Assembly: GCF_003610295.1 (NCBI RefSeq)
Contig: NZ_RAPV01000001.1
Coordinates: 434,001 to 498,000, forward strand
DNA length: 64,000 nt
From: Paraburkholderia sp. BL23I1N1
GTDB taxonomy: Bacteria; Pseudomonadota; Gammaproteobacteria; Burkholderiales; Burkholderiaceae
Direction of reading: 5' to 3'
Made by a program: the position numbers and the translations under genes. Position 1 is the stretch's first letter. Every line of letters starts with the position of its first letter. Shown in pieces: positions 18,750 through 28,163 of this stretch. A model generated the notes under the pieces. It was given only the letters and a program-made list of their open reading frames with translations, was not told the origin of the DNA and searched no databases.

Positions 18750-19856
18750 ATGAAGACCAAAGCAGCAATCGCATGGAAAGCCGGCGCCCCGTTGACGATC
18801 GAAGAAGTGGATCTGGAAGGCCCGCGCGCCGGTGAAGTCCTGATCGAAGTGAAGGCAACCGGGATCTGCCACACCGATTACTACACGCTCTCGGGTGCCG
18901 ATCCGGAAGGCATCTTCCCGGCGATTCTCGGCCACGAAGGGGCGGGTGTGATCGTCGACGTGGGCCCGGGCGTGGGCACGTTGAAGAAAGGCGATCACGT
19001 CATTCCGCTTTACACGCCGGAATGCCGTCAGTGCAAATTCTGTCTGTCGCGCAAGACCAATCTTTGCCAGGCGATCCGTTCGACGCAGGGCAAAGGCCTG
19101 ATGCCCGATGCGACCTCGCGTTTCTCGCTGGATGGCAAGCCGCTGTTTCACTACATGGGCACGTCCACGTTTTCGAACTACATCGTCGTGCCGGAAATCG
19201 CAGTGGCGAAGGTGCGTGAAGACGCGCCGTTCGACAAGATCTGCTACATCGGCTGCGGCGTGACAACCGGTGTGGGCGCTGTCGTGTATTCGGCGAAGGT
19301 CGAAGCGGGCGCGAACGTGGTGGTGTTCGGTCTCGGGGGCATCGGTCTGAATGTGATCCAAGGCGCGAAGATGGTGGGCGCTGACAAGATCATCGGCGTC
19401 GACATCAATCCGGGCCGCGTTGAGTTGGCGAAGAAGTTCGGCATGACCCACTTCATCAACCCGAACGAAGTTGAGAACGTGGTCGACCATATCGTGCAAC
19501 TCACTGATGGCGGCGCCGACTATTCGTTCGAGTGTATCGGCAACACCAAGGTGATGCGCCAGGCGCTGGAATGCACGCACAAGGGCTGGGGGCAATCGTT
19601 CATTATCGGCGTGGCGGCGGCGGGCGAGGAGATCAGTACGCGTCCGTTCCAGCTGGTGACGGGCCGTGAGTGGAAAGGCTCGGCATTCGGTGGCGCACGC
19701 GGCCGCACGGACGTGCCGAAGATCGTCGACTGGTACATGGAAGGCAAGATCAATATCGACGACCTGATCACGCACCGTCTGCCGCTCGATCGCATCAACG
19801 AAGGCTTCGATCTGATGAAAAAGGGCGAGTCGATCCGCTCGGTGGTGCTGTACTAA
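18750..19856 (+). CDS. frmA: S-(hydroxymethyl)glutathione dehydrogenase (class III alcohol dehydrogenase)
   Basis: NAD-dependent, zinc-containing enzyme of 368 aa that oxidises S-hydroxymethylglutathione to S-formylglutathione in formaldehyde detoxification. Catalytic zinc ligands are in [10 protein letters not shown] (Cys) and ILGHEGAG (His), with another Cys in [10 protein letters not shown]. The four structural-zinc cysteines are in [15 protein letters not shown]. The nucleotide-binding motif is [14 protein letters not shown]. The ATG at 18750 has AGGAG 8 bp upstream and gives the canonical [10 protein letters not shown]-terminus. It is followed 79 bp later by S-formylglutathione hydrolase, the next enzyme of the pathway. 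Confidence 0.96.
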   Translation: MKTKAAIAWKAGAPLTIEEVDLEGPRAGEVLIEVKATGICHTDYYTLSGADPEGIFPAILGHEGAGVIVDVGPGVGTLKKGDHVIPLYTPECRQCKFCLSRKTNLCQAIRSTQGKGLMPDATSRFSLDGKPLFHYMGTSTFSNYIVVPEIAVAKVREDAPFDKICYIGCGVTTGVGAVVYSAKVEAGANVVVFGLGGIGLNVIQGAKMVGADKIIGVDINPGRVELAKKFGMTHFINPNEVENVVDHIVQLTDGGADYSFECIGNTKVMRQALECTHKGWGQSFIIGVAAAGEEISTRPFQLVTGREWKGSAFGGARGRTDVPKIVDWYMEGKINIDDLITHRLPLDRINEGFDLMKKGESIRSVVLY

Positions 19857-19935
19857 CGCGGCACTCAAGCGGCACTCAAGCGGGGCTCATGCGCCACTTA
19901 TGCGCCCCTGACCCAGCACGCAAAGGAACACGTCG

Positions 19936-20787
19936 ATGCTTGAATTATTGTCGTCGCATGCCTGCCATGGCGGCGAGCAGCGGATCTACCGCCACGACTC
20001 GCAGACCGTCGGTTTGCCGATGCGTTTCTCGGTGTATCTGCCGCCGCAAGCCTTGCAGGCCAACGCGAATGTGCCTGCGCTGTTCTACCTCGCGGGCCTG
20101 ACTTGCACGGAAGAAACTTTTCCGATCAAGGCGGGCGCGCAGCGCTTCGCCGCACAACACGGCATCGCCCTCGTCGCGCCGGACACCAGTCCACGCGGTG
20201 CGGGCGTGCCGGGCGAAAGCGCGGCGTGGGACTTCGGCGTGGGCGCGGGCTTTTACGTCAACGCGACGCAGCAGCCGTGGGCGAAGCATTACCGGATGTA
20301 CTCGTATGTGCGCGATGAACTGCGCGAAACGGTGCTCGCGAATCTGCCGGTGGACGGCGCGCGTCTGGGTATCTTCGGGCATTCGATGGGCGGTCACGGC
20401 GCGTTGATGCTGGCGCTGCGCAATCCGGAGATCTATCGGTCGGTGTCGGCGTTCGCGCCGATCGCCGCGCCTTCACAGTGCCCGTGGGGCGTGAAGGCGT
20501 TCAGCGGATATCTCGGCGAAGACCGTGAAGCGTGGCGTCGGTATGACTCGAGCGAACTGGTCGCGCGGGCGTCACGCAAGTTCAAGGAAGGGATCCTGAT
20601 CGATCAGGGGCTGGCGGATCAGTTCCTCGCCGAACAGTTGAACCCGGACGTGTTCGAAGCGGCCTGCAAGGCAGCAGACCAGCCGCTGACCTTGCGTCGT
20701 CATGCGGGCTACGACCACGGGTATTACTTCATCTCGACGTTCATCGAGGATCACATCGCGCATCACGCGAAGGTGCTGGTCGGTTGA
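19936..20787 (+). CDS. frmB: S-formylglutathione hydrolase
   Basis: Esterase D-type alpha/beta hydrolase of 283 aa that converts S-formylglutathione to formate and glutathione. The start LELLSSHACHGGEQRIYRH is typical of the family. FYLAGLTCTEETF forms the oxyanion-hole region, GHSMGGHGALMLA holds the nucleophilic Ser (near 150), and the catalytic His is in GYDHGYYFISTFIEDH. RBS AAAGGA lies upstream of the ATG. It pairs with frmA to complete formaldehyde oxidation to formate. Confidence 0.95.
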   Translation: MLELLSSHACHGGEQRIYRHDSQTVGLPMRFSVYLPPQALQANANVPALFYLAGLTCTEETFPIKAGAQRFAAQHGIALVAPDTSPRGAGVPGESAAWDFGVGAGFYVNATQQPWAKHYRMYSYVRDELRETVLANLPVDGARLGIFGHSMGGHGALMLALRNPEIYRSVSAFAPIAAPSQCPWGVKAFSGYLGEDREAWRRYDSSELVARASRKFKEGILIDQGLADQFLAEQLNPDVFEAACKAADQPLTLRRHAGYDHGYYFISTFIEDHIAHHAKVLVG

Positions 20788-20800
20788 GATTGCAAGGCAA

Positions 20801-20833
20801 CCTCAACGCCACCTCAACGCCGCCTCAATGCCG
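20801..20833 (+). repeat. Three tandem 11-bp repeats (CCTCAAYGCCR)
   Basis: CCTCAACGCCA, CCTCAACGCCG and CCTCAATGCCG follow each other directly. The third copy contains the stop of the convergent znuB gene, so the repeat extends the gene end. No function is evident. Confidence 0.7.
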
Positions 20834-21607
20834 CCGCAGCAAACTCCCGCCATACACCACCGCCGACAGCACGGTGATCCAGAAGCTCGTCGGCCAATCG
20901 GTATAGAACGCCAGCGTCAGACCTAGCCACGCCTGCACCAGTGCGAACACGGCGGCGAGCACGAGACCGGTCGAGAGTCGCGTCGTCATGTTCTGCGCGG
21001 CGGCAGCCGGCCCGACCATCAGCGTGAACACCAGCAGCACACCGACAATCTGCGTGCATGCCGCCACCGCCAGCGCGGCGATCGACAGAAACAGCACCGA
21101 CACCTTGCGCAACGACACGCCCTTGGCCTCGGCCAATTCCGGCTGCAGCGAAGCAAACAGCAAGGGCCGCATGATCGCCGCGAGCGCCAGCAAACTGACG
21201 ACGCCCAACGCTGCCAGCACGCCGAGCGTCGACGCATTCACGCCGAGCACATTGCCGAATAGCAGCGCGGTGACCTGGGTCGCGTACGCGGTGAAGAAGT
21301 GCAGGAACAGCAAGCCGAAGCCGAGCGACAGCGACAGGATCACGCCGATCGCGACGTCGCGTCCGGCGAGCCGCTCGCCAAGTGCGCCCATGCCGACTCC
21401 TGCGGCGAGCGTGAAGCCGATCATCCCCCAGATCGGCGAGATACCGATCAGGACCGCGCCGGTCGCGCCGGTGAAGCCGACGTGCGAAAGCGCGTGGCCC
21501 GCGAAGGTCTGTCCGCGCATCACCAGAAAGTAGCCCACCACGCCTGCCAGCACCGCGACGATCCCCGACGCCGCGAACGCGTTCACCATGAAATCGTATT
21601 CAAACAT
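20825..21607 (-). CDS. znuB: Zinc ABC transporter permease ZnuB
   Basis: Inner-membrane permease of 260 aa (ABC-3 family) with about 8 TM helices, moving Zn2+ delivered by ZnuA. The start at 21607 gives MFEYDFMVNAFAASGIVA, typical of ZnuB. The longer open frame upstream is the antisense-like reading of the His-rich tail of znuC. Family segments include GHALSHVGFTGATGAVLIG and LLVFTLMVGPAAAAQ. It overlaps the znuC stop by 8 bp, indicating translational coupling in znuA-znuC-znuB. Confidence 0.92.
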   Translation of the reverse strand: MFEYDFMVNAFAASGIVAVLAGVVGYFLVMRGQTFAGHALSHVGFTGATGAVLIGISPIWGMIGFTLAAGVGMGALGERLAGRDVAIGVILSLSLGFGLLFLHFFTAYATQVTALLFGNVLGVNASTLGVLAALGVVSLLALAAIMRPLLFASLQPELAEAKGVSLRKVSVLFLSIAALAVAACTQIVGVLLVFTLMVGPAAAAQNMTTRLSTGLVLAAVFALVQAWLGLTLAFYTDWPTSFWITVLSAVVYGGSLLRRH

Positions 21608-22574
21608 CGTGCTTGTGTCCGTCGCGTGAGTCGTGCTGGTGTGAGTGGCCATGTGCGTGGCCGTGGTCGTGCGAATGCGCGTGGCTGTGGCCGCCGTTCT
21701 CGTCGTGTTCGTGCTCGTGATCGTGTTTTTCGACTTCGACGCCACCCGACATCACGAAGATGCGGCCGTTCACACGCATCACGTCGATCGGCGAACCGTA
21801 GAGACGCGACAGCACGGGCCTCGTAATGACTTCGTCGACGGTGCCGAGCGCGGCCACGCCGCTGCCGAGGTACAGTACGCGATCGAGCGAGTTCAGAAGC
21901 GGATTCAGTTCATGCGCCGAGAACAGCACGGCAATGTCGAGTTCCTGCTGCACGCGCCGCACCAGTTCAACTACGCTTTTCTGATGATGCGGATCGAGAC
22001 TGATCAGCGGTTCATCGAGTAGCAGCAGCTTCGGGTTGCCGAGCAGGCACTGCGCGAGCAGCAGGCGCTGACGCTCGCCGCCCGACAGTTCCGATAACGG
22101 CCGCGCGGCCAGTTGGCGACCGCCCACCAGATCCAGCACCCGTTCGACGTCCGCGCGGGTCTTGCGGTCCGCATGGGGCAGGCCCCAGCGGTGCCCGTCG
22201 GCCGCCATCGCGACGAAATCGCGGCCGCGCACGCGGCGCCCTGCCAGCGCGCTGCGCGTCTGCGGCATATAGCCGATCGACGCGTTGCCACGCTCGACCG
22301 GTTGCCCGAGCACGCGGATCGCGCCGCTCGCCGCCGGCACAAGGCCGAGCACGGCGCGCATCAGCGTGGTTTTGCCCGCGCCGTTCGGCCCGAGCACGCC
22401 GATGAATTCGCCCTGGTTCACCACGAAGCCGGTGTCGCGCAGAATCGTGCGGTCGCCGAGTTCGAGTGTCACATGCTCGAGTTCGAGCACGGGCGCATTG
22501 GCGCGTCCGCTGGGTGACGCACTGGTTGCACTTACTGATGCATGAACTGGCGTGCTGCGGCCAGTTTCGGTCAT
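21600..22574 (-). CDS. znuC: Zinc ABC transporter ATPase ZnuC with histidine-rich tail
   Basis: Cytoplasmic ATPase of 324 aa. The start at 22574 overlaps the znuA stop as ATGA. Walker A is GPNGAGKTT, the signature LSGGERQRLLLAQ and Walker B LLLLDEPLISLD. After the ABC domain and a short extension, the last ~45 residues are dominated by His, Asp, Glu and Gly (HSHAHSHDHGHAHGHSHQHD). The tail could bind zinc in the cytoplasm and sense or buffer it near the pump; that is inference. A Ser/Thr-rich N-terminal extension of about 25 aa precedes the ABC fold. Confidence 0.92.
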   Translation of the reverse strand: MTETGRSTPVHASVSATSASPSGRANAPVLELEHVTLELGDRTILRDTGFVVNQGEFIGVLGPNGAGKTTLMRAVLGLVPAASGAIRVLGQPVERGNASIGYMPQTRSALAGRRVRGRDFVAMAADGHRWGLPHADRKTRADVERVLDLVGGRQLAARPLSELSGGERQRLLLAQCLLGNPKLLLLDEPLISLDPHHQKSVVELVRRVQQELDIAVLFSAHELNPLLNSLDRVLYLGSGVAALGTVDEVITRPVLSRLYGSPIDVMRVNGRIFVMSGGVEVEKHDHEHEHDENGGHSHAHSHDHGHAHGHSHQHDSRDGHKHDV

Positions 22575-23545
22575 TGAGTTTTTCCTTTGGCGGGGGCCGC
22601 CGCCGCATTCGCTCCGCTCGCATCGCCCGCAGCCAGCGCCGTGCCCAGCGCGTCGAGCTGTGTCAGCATCCACGTCTGATAGGTCTTACCGGCCGGTTCG
22701 GTTTCGGTGACGCTCATGGTCGGCACCTTCGATTGCTGCGCGAGCTTCAACATGCGTTTGGTCAGGGCCTCGGTTGCCTGGCTGTTATAGATCAGAACGC
22801 GCACGCGCTTTTCGCGCAGATCGCGTTCGAATGCGGCGATATCGGCCGCACTGGCTTCCGTGTCGTTCATCGTCGCCATCTGGAAGCGCAAATTGCGCAT
22901 CGAGAGGCCTACCGCGTCCGACATATAGCCGAACACCGGCTCGGTCGCCGTTACCGGCACGCCGGCATAGCGGCCATGCAGATCGGCGACTTTGGCGTCG
23001 ATCGGTTTCAGCGAATCGAGAAACTTCGCGAGGTTCGCATCGTACGCCGACTTGTGCGCCGGGTCAGCCGCAACGAGCGCTTCGCTCACGGCGCGCGCCA
23101 CCTTCGGCATAGTCGCCGGGTCGTACCAGAGGTGCGGATTATCGCCGCCCTTCTTGCCGACGAGATCCGCGGCGACGATCGTGGTGCGCTTCGCGCTCTT
23201 CGAGGCGGCCAGCAGCTTCGCCATCCAAGGATCGTAGTCGGCGCCGTTGTAGACCACAAGGCTCGCATGCTGCAAGGCGCGTGCCGTCTTCGGGCTGGCT
23301 TCGAACAGATGCGGGTCCTGATCCGGATTGCTGAGGATGCTCGTCACGTCGACGCGGTCGCCGCCCAGTTGCTGCACGACGTCGCCGTAAAAGTTTTCCG
23401 CTGCCACCACCGGGATTTTCGCATCCGCGGCAAACGCGCCATGGCTGAGCGTGAAAGCGGCAGCGGCCGTCGCGACCGTGGCCACGCTCTTCGACAGTGT
23501 CAGCGCACGGCGCGCCCCGTTCAACATCGAGCCGAATGTCTTCAT
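22571..23545 (-). CDS. znuA: Zinc ABC transporter periplasmic binding protein ZnuA
   Basis: Periplasmic high-affinity zinc-binding protein of 324 aa (cluster A-I/SBP family 9). The start at 23545 has AGGA upstream and opens a signal peptide (to about residue 40, ...HGAFAADAK). Zinc ligand regions expected in ZnuA are seen: DPHLFEASP and NPHLWYDP supply His residues. The long His/Asp-rich loop between beta-strands found in many ZnuA proteins is missing here, while ZnuC carries a His-rich tail. First gene of the operon. Confidence 0.93.
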   Translation of the reverse strand: MKTFGSMLNGARRALTLSKSVATVATAAAAFTLSHGAFAADAKIPVVAAENFYGDVVQQLGGDRVDVTSILSNPDQDPHLFEASPKTARALQHASLVVYNGADYDPWMAKLLAASKSAKRTTIVAADLVGKKGGDNPHLWYDPATMPKVARAVSEALVAADPAHKSAYDANLAKFLDSLKPIDAKVADLHGRYAGVPVTATEPVFGYMSDAVGLSMRNLRFQMATMNDTEASAADIAAFERDLREKRVRVLIYNSQATEALTKRMLKLAQQSKVPTMSVTETEPAGKTYQTWMLTQLDALGTALAAGDASGANAAAAPAKGKTQ

Positions 23546-23652
23546 CGTTGATTCCTGCTGCGTGAGAGTTGAATGACCTACAAAACTTAGGCGCGGCGTG
23601 CTTTGGCGGTCGTCGGGGCATGTGTGCCGCCGGCACAAAGCGAAGCGAGGTC

Positions 23653-23672
23653 GAAATGATATAACGTATCTC
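23653..23672 (-). promoter_or_regulatory. Possible Zur box upstream of znuA
   Basis: GAAATGATATAACGTATCTC lies about 108 bp upstream of znuA. It resembles proteobacterial Zur sites (GAAATGTTATA-type) in its left half and AT-rich core. The dyad is weak, so this is a candidate only. Confidence 0.35.
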
Positions 23673-23925
23673 GATTTTTTGTCAGCGGCTTGAGGGGAAA
23701 GCAGCTTGGCCACCGTCGATTTCTCGTATTAGTGCGGGTCCAGTGCCAGTCGGGACAGGACGAGGAGGTGTGGCAATCCTGCCGCGCTGCACCATCGAAA
23801 TCTGGTCGAGCGCCTTGACATGACCCGGTACGTATCCGATCATTCGATCACAAACAGAGCAATTGTTCGGGCAACGAGCGTTCGCTCACCGCGCCTCAAG
23901 AAGCGAAACGAACCGGAGACAAGCA

Positions 23926-24708
23926 GTGGCGGCACGATTGCAAGACAAGGTGGCCATTCTGACGGGCGCGGCAAGCGGGATCGGTGAAGCCGTGGCCCGG
24001 CGCTATCTGGACGAAGGCGCGCGTTGCGTGCTGGTCGATGTCAAGCCGGCCGACAGTTTCGGCGACGCGCTCGTCGCCGCATACGGCGACCGCGTGCTGA
24101 CCGTTAGCGCCGACGTGACGCGCCGCGAACACATCGAACGCATCCTGGCGAGTACGCTCGCGCGCTTCGGCCAGGTCGATATCCTGTTCAACAACGCGGC
24201 GCTCTTCGATATGCGCCCGATCCTCGACGAATCCTGGGACGTGTTCGACCGCCTCTTCGCGGTCAACGTGAAGGGCATGTTCTTCCTGATGCAAAGCGTC
24301 GCCCGGAAAATGGTCGAGCAGGGCCGCGGCGGCAAGATCATCAATATGTCCTCACAAGCCGGGCGGCGCGGCGAGGCCCTGGTGTCGCACTACTGCGCAA
24401 CCAAAGCCGCCGTCCTCAGCTATACGCAATCCGCAGCTCTCGCCCTCGCGCCGCACAAGATCAATGTGAACGGTATCGCGCCGGGCGTCGTCGATACCCC
24501 GATGTGGAACGAGGTCGACGCGCTCTTCGCCCGCTATGAAAACCGGCCGCTCGGCGAGAAGAAGCGCCTGGTCGGTGAAGCGGTGCCGCTCGGCCGGATG
24601 GGTGTGCCGGAGGACCTGACCGGTGCCGCCCTGTTTCTCGCGTCGGCGGATGCCGATTACATCACCGCGCAAACCCTGAACGTCGACGGCGGGAACTGGA
24701 TGAGTTGA
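23926..24708 (+). CDS. SDR-family sorbitol (L-iditol 2-) dehydrogenase of the polyol operon
   Basis: NAD-dependent short-chain dehydrogenase of 260 aa, likely oxidising D-sorbitol to D-fructose. The GTG start at 23926 is chosen because GGAG lies 9 bp upstream and the fold begins at once (RLQDKVAILTGAASGIGEAV); the ATG at 23863 adds a basic leader without an RBS. The cofactor motif is TGAASGIG, catalytic Ser is in MSSQAG, and Tyr-Lys in YCATK. The end DYITAQTLNVDGGNWMS matches sorbitol dehydrogenases of the SmoS/PolS type. First gene of the mtl-type operon, 97 bp before the substrate-binding protein gene. Confidence 0.85.
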   Translation: MAARLQDKVAILTGAASGIGEAVARRYLDEGARCVLVDVKPADSFGDALVAAYGDRVLTVSADVTRREHIERILASTLARFGQVDILFNNAALFDMRPILDESWDVFDRLFAVNVKGMFFLMQSVARKMVEQGRGGKIINMSSQAGRRGEALVSHYCATKAAVLSYTQSAALALAPHKINVNGIAPGVVDTPMWNEVDALFARYENRPLGEKKRLVGEAVPLGRMGVPEDLTGAALFLASADADYITAQTLNVDGGNWMS

Positions 24709-24805
24709 ACGGATAACAGCGTGGACGTGCTGAATTCGCTTCACCCTTCGTCATTTTCGTAGAACAAACGCAGCATCACATAACGTACGAGAAAGGAGAC
24801 AACAC

Positions 24806-26128
24806 ATGAAACCAGCTACCCAATCCGCGCTGAAGGTGCTCAGTGCCGGTGCGTTTGCCTGCTTTGCGCTGAGCGCTCAGGCGGCCACGGTGACCATCGC
24901 CACGTTGAACAATCCGGACATGATCGAGCTGAAAAAGCTCTCGCCCGCCTTCGAGCAGGCGAATCCGGATATCAAGCTCAACTGGGTGATTCTCGAAGAA
25001 AACGTGCTGCGTCAGCGCGCCACCACCGACATCACGACCGGCAGCGGCCAGTTCGACGTGATGACGATCGGCGCGTACGAAACGCCGCAATGGGGCAAGC
25101 GCGGCTGGCTCACGCCGCTCACCGGCCTGCCCGCTGATTACGATCTGAACGACGTCGTGAAGACGGCCCGCGACGGCCTCTCGAGCGGCGGCCAGTTGTA
25201 CGCGCTGCCGTTCTACGTCGAAAGCTCGATGACGTATTACCGTAAGGATCTGTTCGCGGCCAAGGGCCTGAAGATGCCCGATCAACCGACCTACGAGCAG
25301 ATCGCGCAATTCGCCGACAAGCTCACGGACAAAGCCAACGGCATGTACGGCATCTGCCTGCGCGGCAAAGCCGGCTGGGGCGAAAACATGGCGTACGCGA
25401 CGACGGTGGTGAACACCTTCGGCGGCCGCTGGTTCGACGACAAGTGGCAAGCGCAGCTCACATCGCCGGAATGGAAGAAGGCCATTTCGTTCTACGTCGA
25501 TCTGTTGAAGAAAGACGGCCCTCCGGGAGCGAGCTCGAACGGCTTCAACGAAAACCTGACGCTGATGTCCTCGGGCAAGTGCGCAATGTGGATCGACGCC
25601 ACGGTGGCTGCCGGCATGCTCTACAACAAGCAGCAGTCGCAGATCGCCGACAAGGTGGGCTTTGCCGCAGCGCCGACGGCGGTCACGCCGAAGGGTTCGC
25701 ATTGGCTGTGGGCGTGGGCGTTGGCGATTCCGAAGTCGTCGAAGCAGGCCGACTCGGCGAAGAAGTTCATCGCGTGGGCTACGTCGAAGCAGTACATCGA
25801 ACTGGTCGCGAAAGATGAAGGCTGGGCTTCGGTGCCGCCGGGAACGCGTCATTCGACGTACGCTCGCCCTGAATACAAGCAGGCCGCACCGTTCGGCGAC
25901 TTCGTGCTGAAGGCCATCGAAACGGCGGATCCGGACCATCCGACACTGAAGCCGGTGCCGTACACCGGTGTGCAGTTCGTCGGCATTCCTGAGTTCCAGT
26001 CGTTCGGCACGGTGGTCGGTCAGAGCATCTCCGGCGCGGTTGCCGGTCAGATGACGGTCGATCAGGCGCTGGCAGCCGGGCAGGCAACGGCGAATCGCGC
26101 CGTGCAGCAAGCCGGCTATCAGAAGTAA
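24806..26128 (+). CDS. mtlE: Polyol ABC transporter substrate-binding protein (MtlE/SmoE type)
   Basis: Periplasmic binding protein of 440 aa, SBP family 1, for mannitol, sorbitol or arabitol. Signal peptide residues 1 to ~27 end SAQAATVT. RBS GAAAGGAG lies about 11 bp upstream. Ligand-binding domain features include YALPFYVESSMTYYRKDLF and CAMWIDATVAAGML. It is followed by a 221-bp gap containing a stable hairpin before the permease genes, a layout that lets the binding protein be made in excess. In Pseudomonas fluorescens the related mtlEFGK system imports the same polyols. Confidence 0.9.
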   Translation: MKPATQSALKVLSAGAFACFALSAQAATVTIATLNNPDMIELKKLSPAFEQANPDIKLNWVILEENVLRQRATTDITTGSGQFDVMTIGAYETPQWGKRGWLTPLTGLPADYDLNDVVKTARDGLSSGGQLYALPFYVESSMTYYRKDLFAAKGLKMPDQPTYEQIAQFADKLTDKANGMYGICLRGKAGWGENMAYATTVVNTFGGRWFDDKWQAQLTSPEWKKAISFYVDLLKKDGPPGASSNGFNENLTLMSSGKCAMWIDATVAAGMLYNKQQSQIADKVGFAAAPTAVTPKGSHWLWAWALAIPKSSKQADSAKKFIAWATSKQYIELVAKDEGWASVPPGTRHSTYARPEYKQAAPFGDFVLKAIETADPDHPTLKPVPYTGVQFVGIPEFQSFGTVVGQSISGAVAGQMTVDQALAAGQATANRAVQQAGYQK

Positions 26129-26177
26129 GCCGCAGTGTTAAGCCACAACGCAAGCATTACAACGTAAGGTGAAACGC

Positions 26178-26201
26178 GCCGGCTGACGCCCGTCAGCCGG
26201 C
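26178..26201 (+). other. Intercistronic hairpin between mtlE and mtlF
   Basis: GCCGGCTGACG (26178-26188) pairs perfectly with CGTCAGCCGGC (26191-26201). No T run follows, so it is better explained as a 3'-end stabiliser or attenuating structure for the mtlE message than as a full terminator. Confidence 0.6.
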
Positions 26202-26349
26202 CCACGCAGCACAGCGAGCCGTCCTCGGCACTCACTCGCCACTCATTGACACACACGCGCCGCGACATCGCCTGGCGTCGCGGCCAGTGAGGCGGCGAAG
26301 GCAGCGTCTTCAGCGGACAGCCCGCGCATTACCGAACAGGTGGTCAATC

Positions 26350-27285
26350 ATGCGTCCTCTGCGCCTACCTCTCATGCATGCCCATCCCCAGACAGAAAAA
26401 GAACGCGAAGCCCGCAAAGCCAATTCCGCCCGCTGGCTGGTGTCGCCCTCAGTCGCAGTACTCGTGCTGTGGATGGCGATACCGCTGGCGATGACGATCT
26501 GGTTTTCGTTCTCGCGCTATAACCTGCTGAATCCGGATCTCAAAGGTTTCGCCGGATTCGACAACTACAAATATCTCGCCACCGATCCGTCGTTCGGACC
26601 GTCGATCGGGCACACGCTCGAACTGATCATCTCGGTGCTGGTGATCACGGTGGTGGGCGGCGTGCTGATGGCGATCCTGTTCGACCGTAAGTTCTACGGC
26701 CAGGGCATCGCGCGGCTCCTGGCCATCGCGCCGTTCTTCGTGATGCCGACGGTCAGCGCGCTGATCTGGAAGAACATGATCCTGCACCCGGTGTATGGCC
26801 TGATCGCGCAGGGCATGCGCGCGATCGGCATGCAGCCGATCGACTGGTTCGCCGACTATCCGCTCACGGCCGTGATCATGATCGTCGCGTGGCAGTGGCT
26901 GCCGTTCGCGTTCCTGATTCTGTTCACCGCGATCCAGTCGCTCGATCAGGAGCAGAAGGAAGCGGCGCGCATTGACGGTGCGGGTCCGTTTTCGATGTTC
27001 TTCTACATCACGCTGCCTCACCTGAGACGGGCGATCGCGGTGGTGGTGATGATGGAGACGATTTTCCTGCTGTCGATCTTCGCCGAAATCTATACGACCA
27101 CGGGCGGCGGTCCGGGCACCGCGACCACTAATCTGTCGTACCTGATCTATTCGCTGGGCCTGCAACAGTTCGACGTCGGTCTCGCTTCGGCTGGCGGCAT
27201 TCTGGCTGTCGTGCTGGCTAACATCGTGTCGTTCTTCCTGGTGCGGATGCTCGCGAAGAACCTGAAAGGGGAGTACGAAAAATGA
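26350..27285 (+). CDS. mtlF: Polyol ABC transporter permease (MtlF/SmoF type)
   Basis: Inner-membrane permease of 311 aa with six predicted TM helices and the binding-protein-dependent transport signature EAARIDGAGPFSMFFYITLPHL (EAA loop) near residue 205. The ATG at 26350 has AGGTGG 4-9 bp upstream; another ATG lies at 26374 in frame. It is paired with the second permease, whose start overlaps this stop (ATGA). Confidence 0.9.
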   Translation: MRPLRLPLMHAHPQTEKEREARKANSARWLVSPSVAVLVLWMAIPLAMTIWFSFSRYNLLNPDLKGFAGFDNYKYLATDPSFGPSIGHTLELIISVLVITVVGGVLMAILFDRKFYGQGIARLLAIAPFFVMPTVSALIWKNMILHPVYGLIAQGMRAIGMQPIDWFADYPLTAVIMIVAWQWLPFAFLILFTAIQSLDQEQKEAARIDGAGPFSMFFYITLPHLRRAIAVVVMMETIFLLSIFAEIYTTTGGGPGTATTNLSYLIYSLGLQQFDVGLASAGGILAVVLANIVSFFLVRMLAKNLKGEYEK

Positions 27286-28163
27286 GCCACGTTGCCTCTA
27301 CACCGGCGTCCACCACGCCCGCGGTTGCCGTTACCGTGCCCACCAAGTCGCCGTTCGACGCGATCCGCCGCGGCATTCCCGGCGTGATCGCCTGGCTGGT
27401 CGCGCTGCTGCTGTTCTTCCCGATCTTCTGGATGACGATCACCGCGTTCAAGACGGAGCAGCAGGCGTATTCCTCGTCGCTGTTTTTCATCCCGACGCTC
27501 GATAGCTTCCGCGAGGTGTTCGCGCGCAGCAATTACTTTTCGTTCGCGTGGAATTCGATCCTGATCTCGGCGGGCGTCACGGTGCTGTGCCTGATTCTCG
27601 CCGTGCCGGCCGCGTACGCGATGGCCTTCTTTCCGACGCGCCGCACGCAGAAAGTGCTGTTGTGGATGCTGTCGACCAAGATGATGCCGTCGGTCGGCGT
27701 GCTGGTGCCGATCTATCTGCTGTGGAAGAACAGCGGCCTGCTCGATACGGTGTCCGGACTGGTGATCGTCTACACGCTGATCAATCTGCCGATTGCGGTG
27801 TGGATGTCGTTCACGTACTTCGCTGAAATTCCGCGCGACATTCTCGAAGCAGGACGGATCGACGGCGCGGCGACGTGGCAGGAAATCGTCTACCTGCTGA
27901 TGCCGATGTCGTTGCCGGGGCTCGCCTCCACCGCGCTCCTGCTGGTGATCCTGTCGTGGAACGAAGCGTTCTGGAGCATCAACCTGTCGAGTTCGAACGC
28001 CGCACCGCTGACCGTGTTCATCGCGTCGTATTCGAGTCCTGAAGGTTTGTTCTGGGCGAAGCTTTCCGCAGCGTCGCTGCTCGCGGTGGCGCCGATCCTG
28101 ATCGTCGGCTGGCTGTCGCAGAAGCAACTGGTGCGCGGCCTTACGTTCGGGGCGGTCAAATGA
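27282..28163 (+). CDS. mtlG: Polyol ABC transporter permease (MtlG/SmoG type)
   Basis: Second permease subunit of 293 aa, six TM helices, MalG-like. The EAA loop LEAGRIDGAATWQEIVYLLM is near residue 190. The N-terminal Thr/Ala/Pro-rich 30 aa precede TM1. It overlaps its neighbours by 4 bp on both sides (ATGA junctions at 27282 and 28160), indicating coupled translation with mtlF and the HAD phosphatase. Confidence 0.9.
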   Translation: MSHVASTPASTTPAVAVTVPTKSPFDAIRRGIPGVIAWLVALLLFFPIFWMTITAFKTEQQAYSSSLFFIPTLDSFREVFARSNYFSFAWNSILISAGVTVLCLILAVPAAYAMAFFPTRRTQKVLLWMLSTKMMPSVGVLVPIYLLWKNSGLLDTVSGLVIVYTLINLPIAVWMSFTYFAEIPRDILEAGRIDGAATWQEIVYLLMPMSLPGLASTALLLVILSWNEAFWSINLSSSNAAPLTVFIASYSSPEGLFWAKLSAASLLAVAPILIVGWLSQKQLVRGLTFGAVK

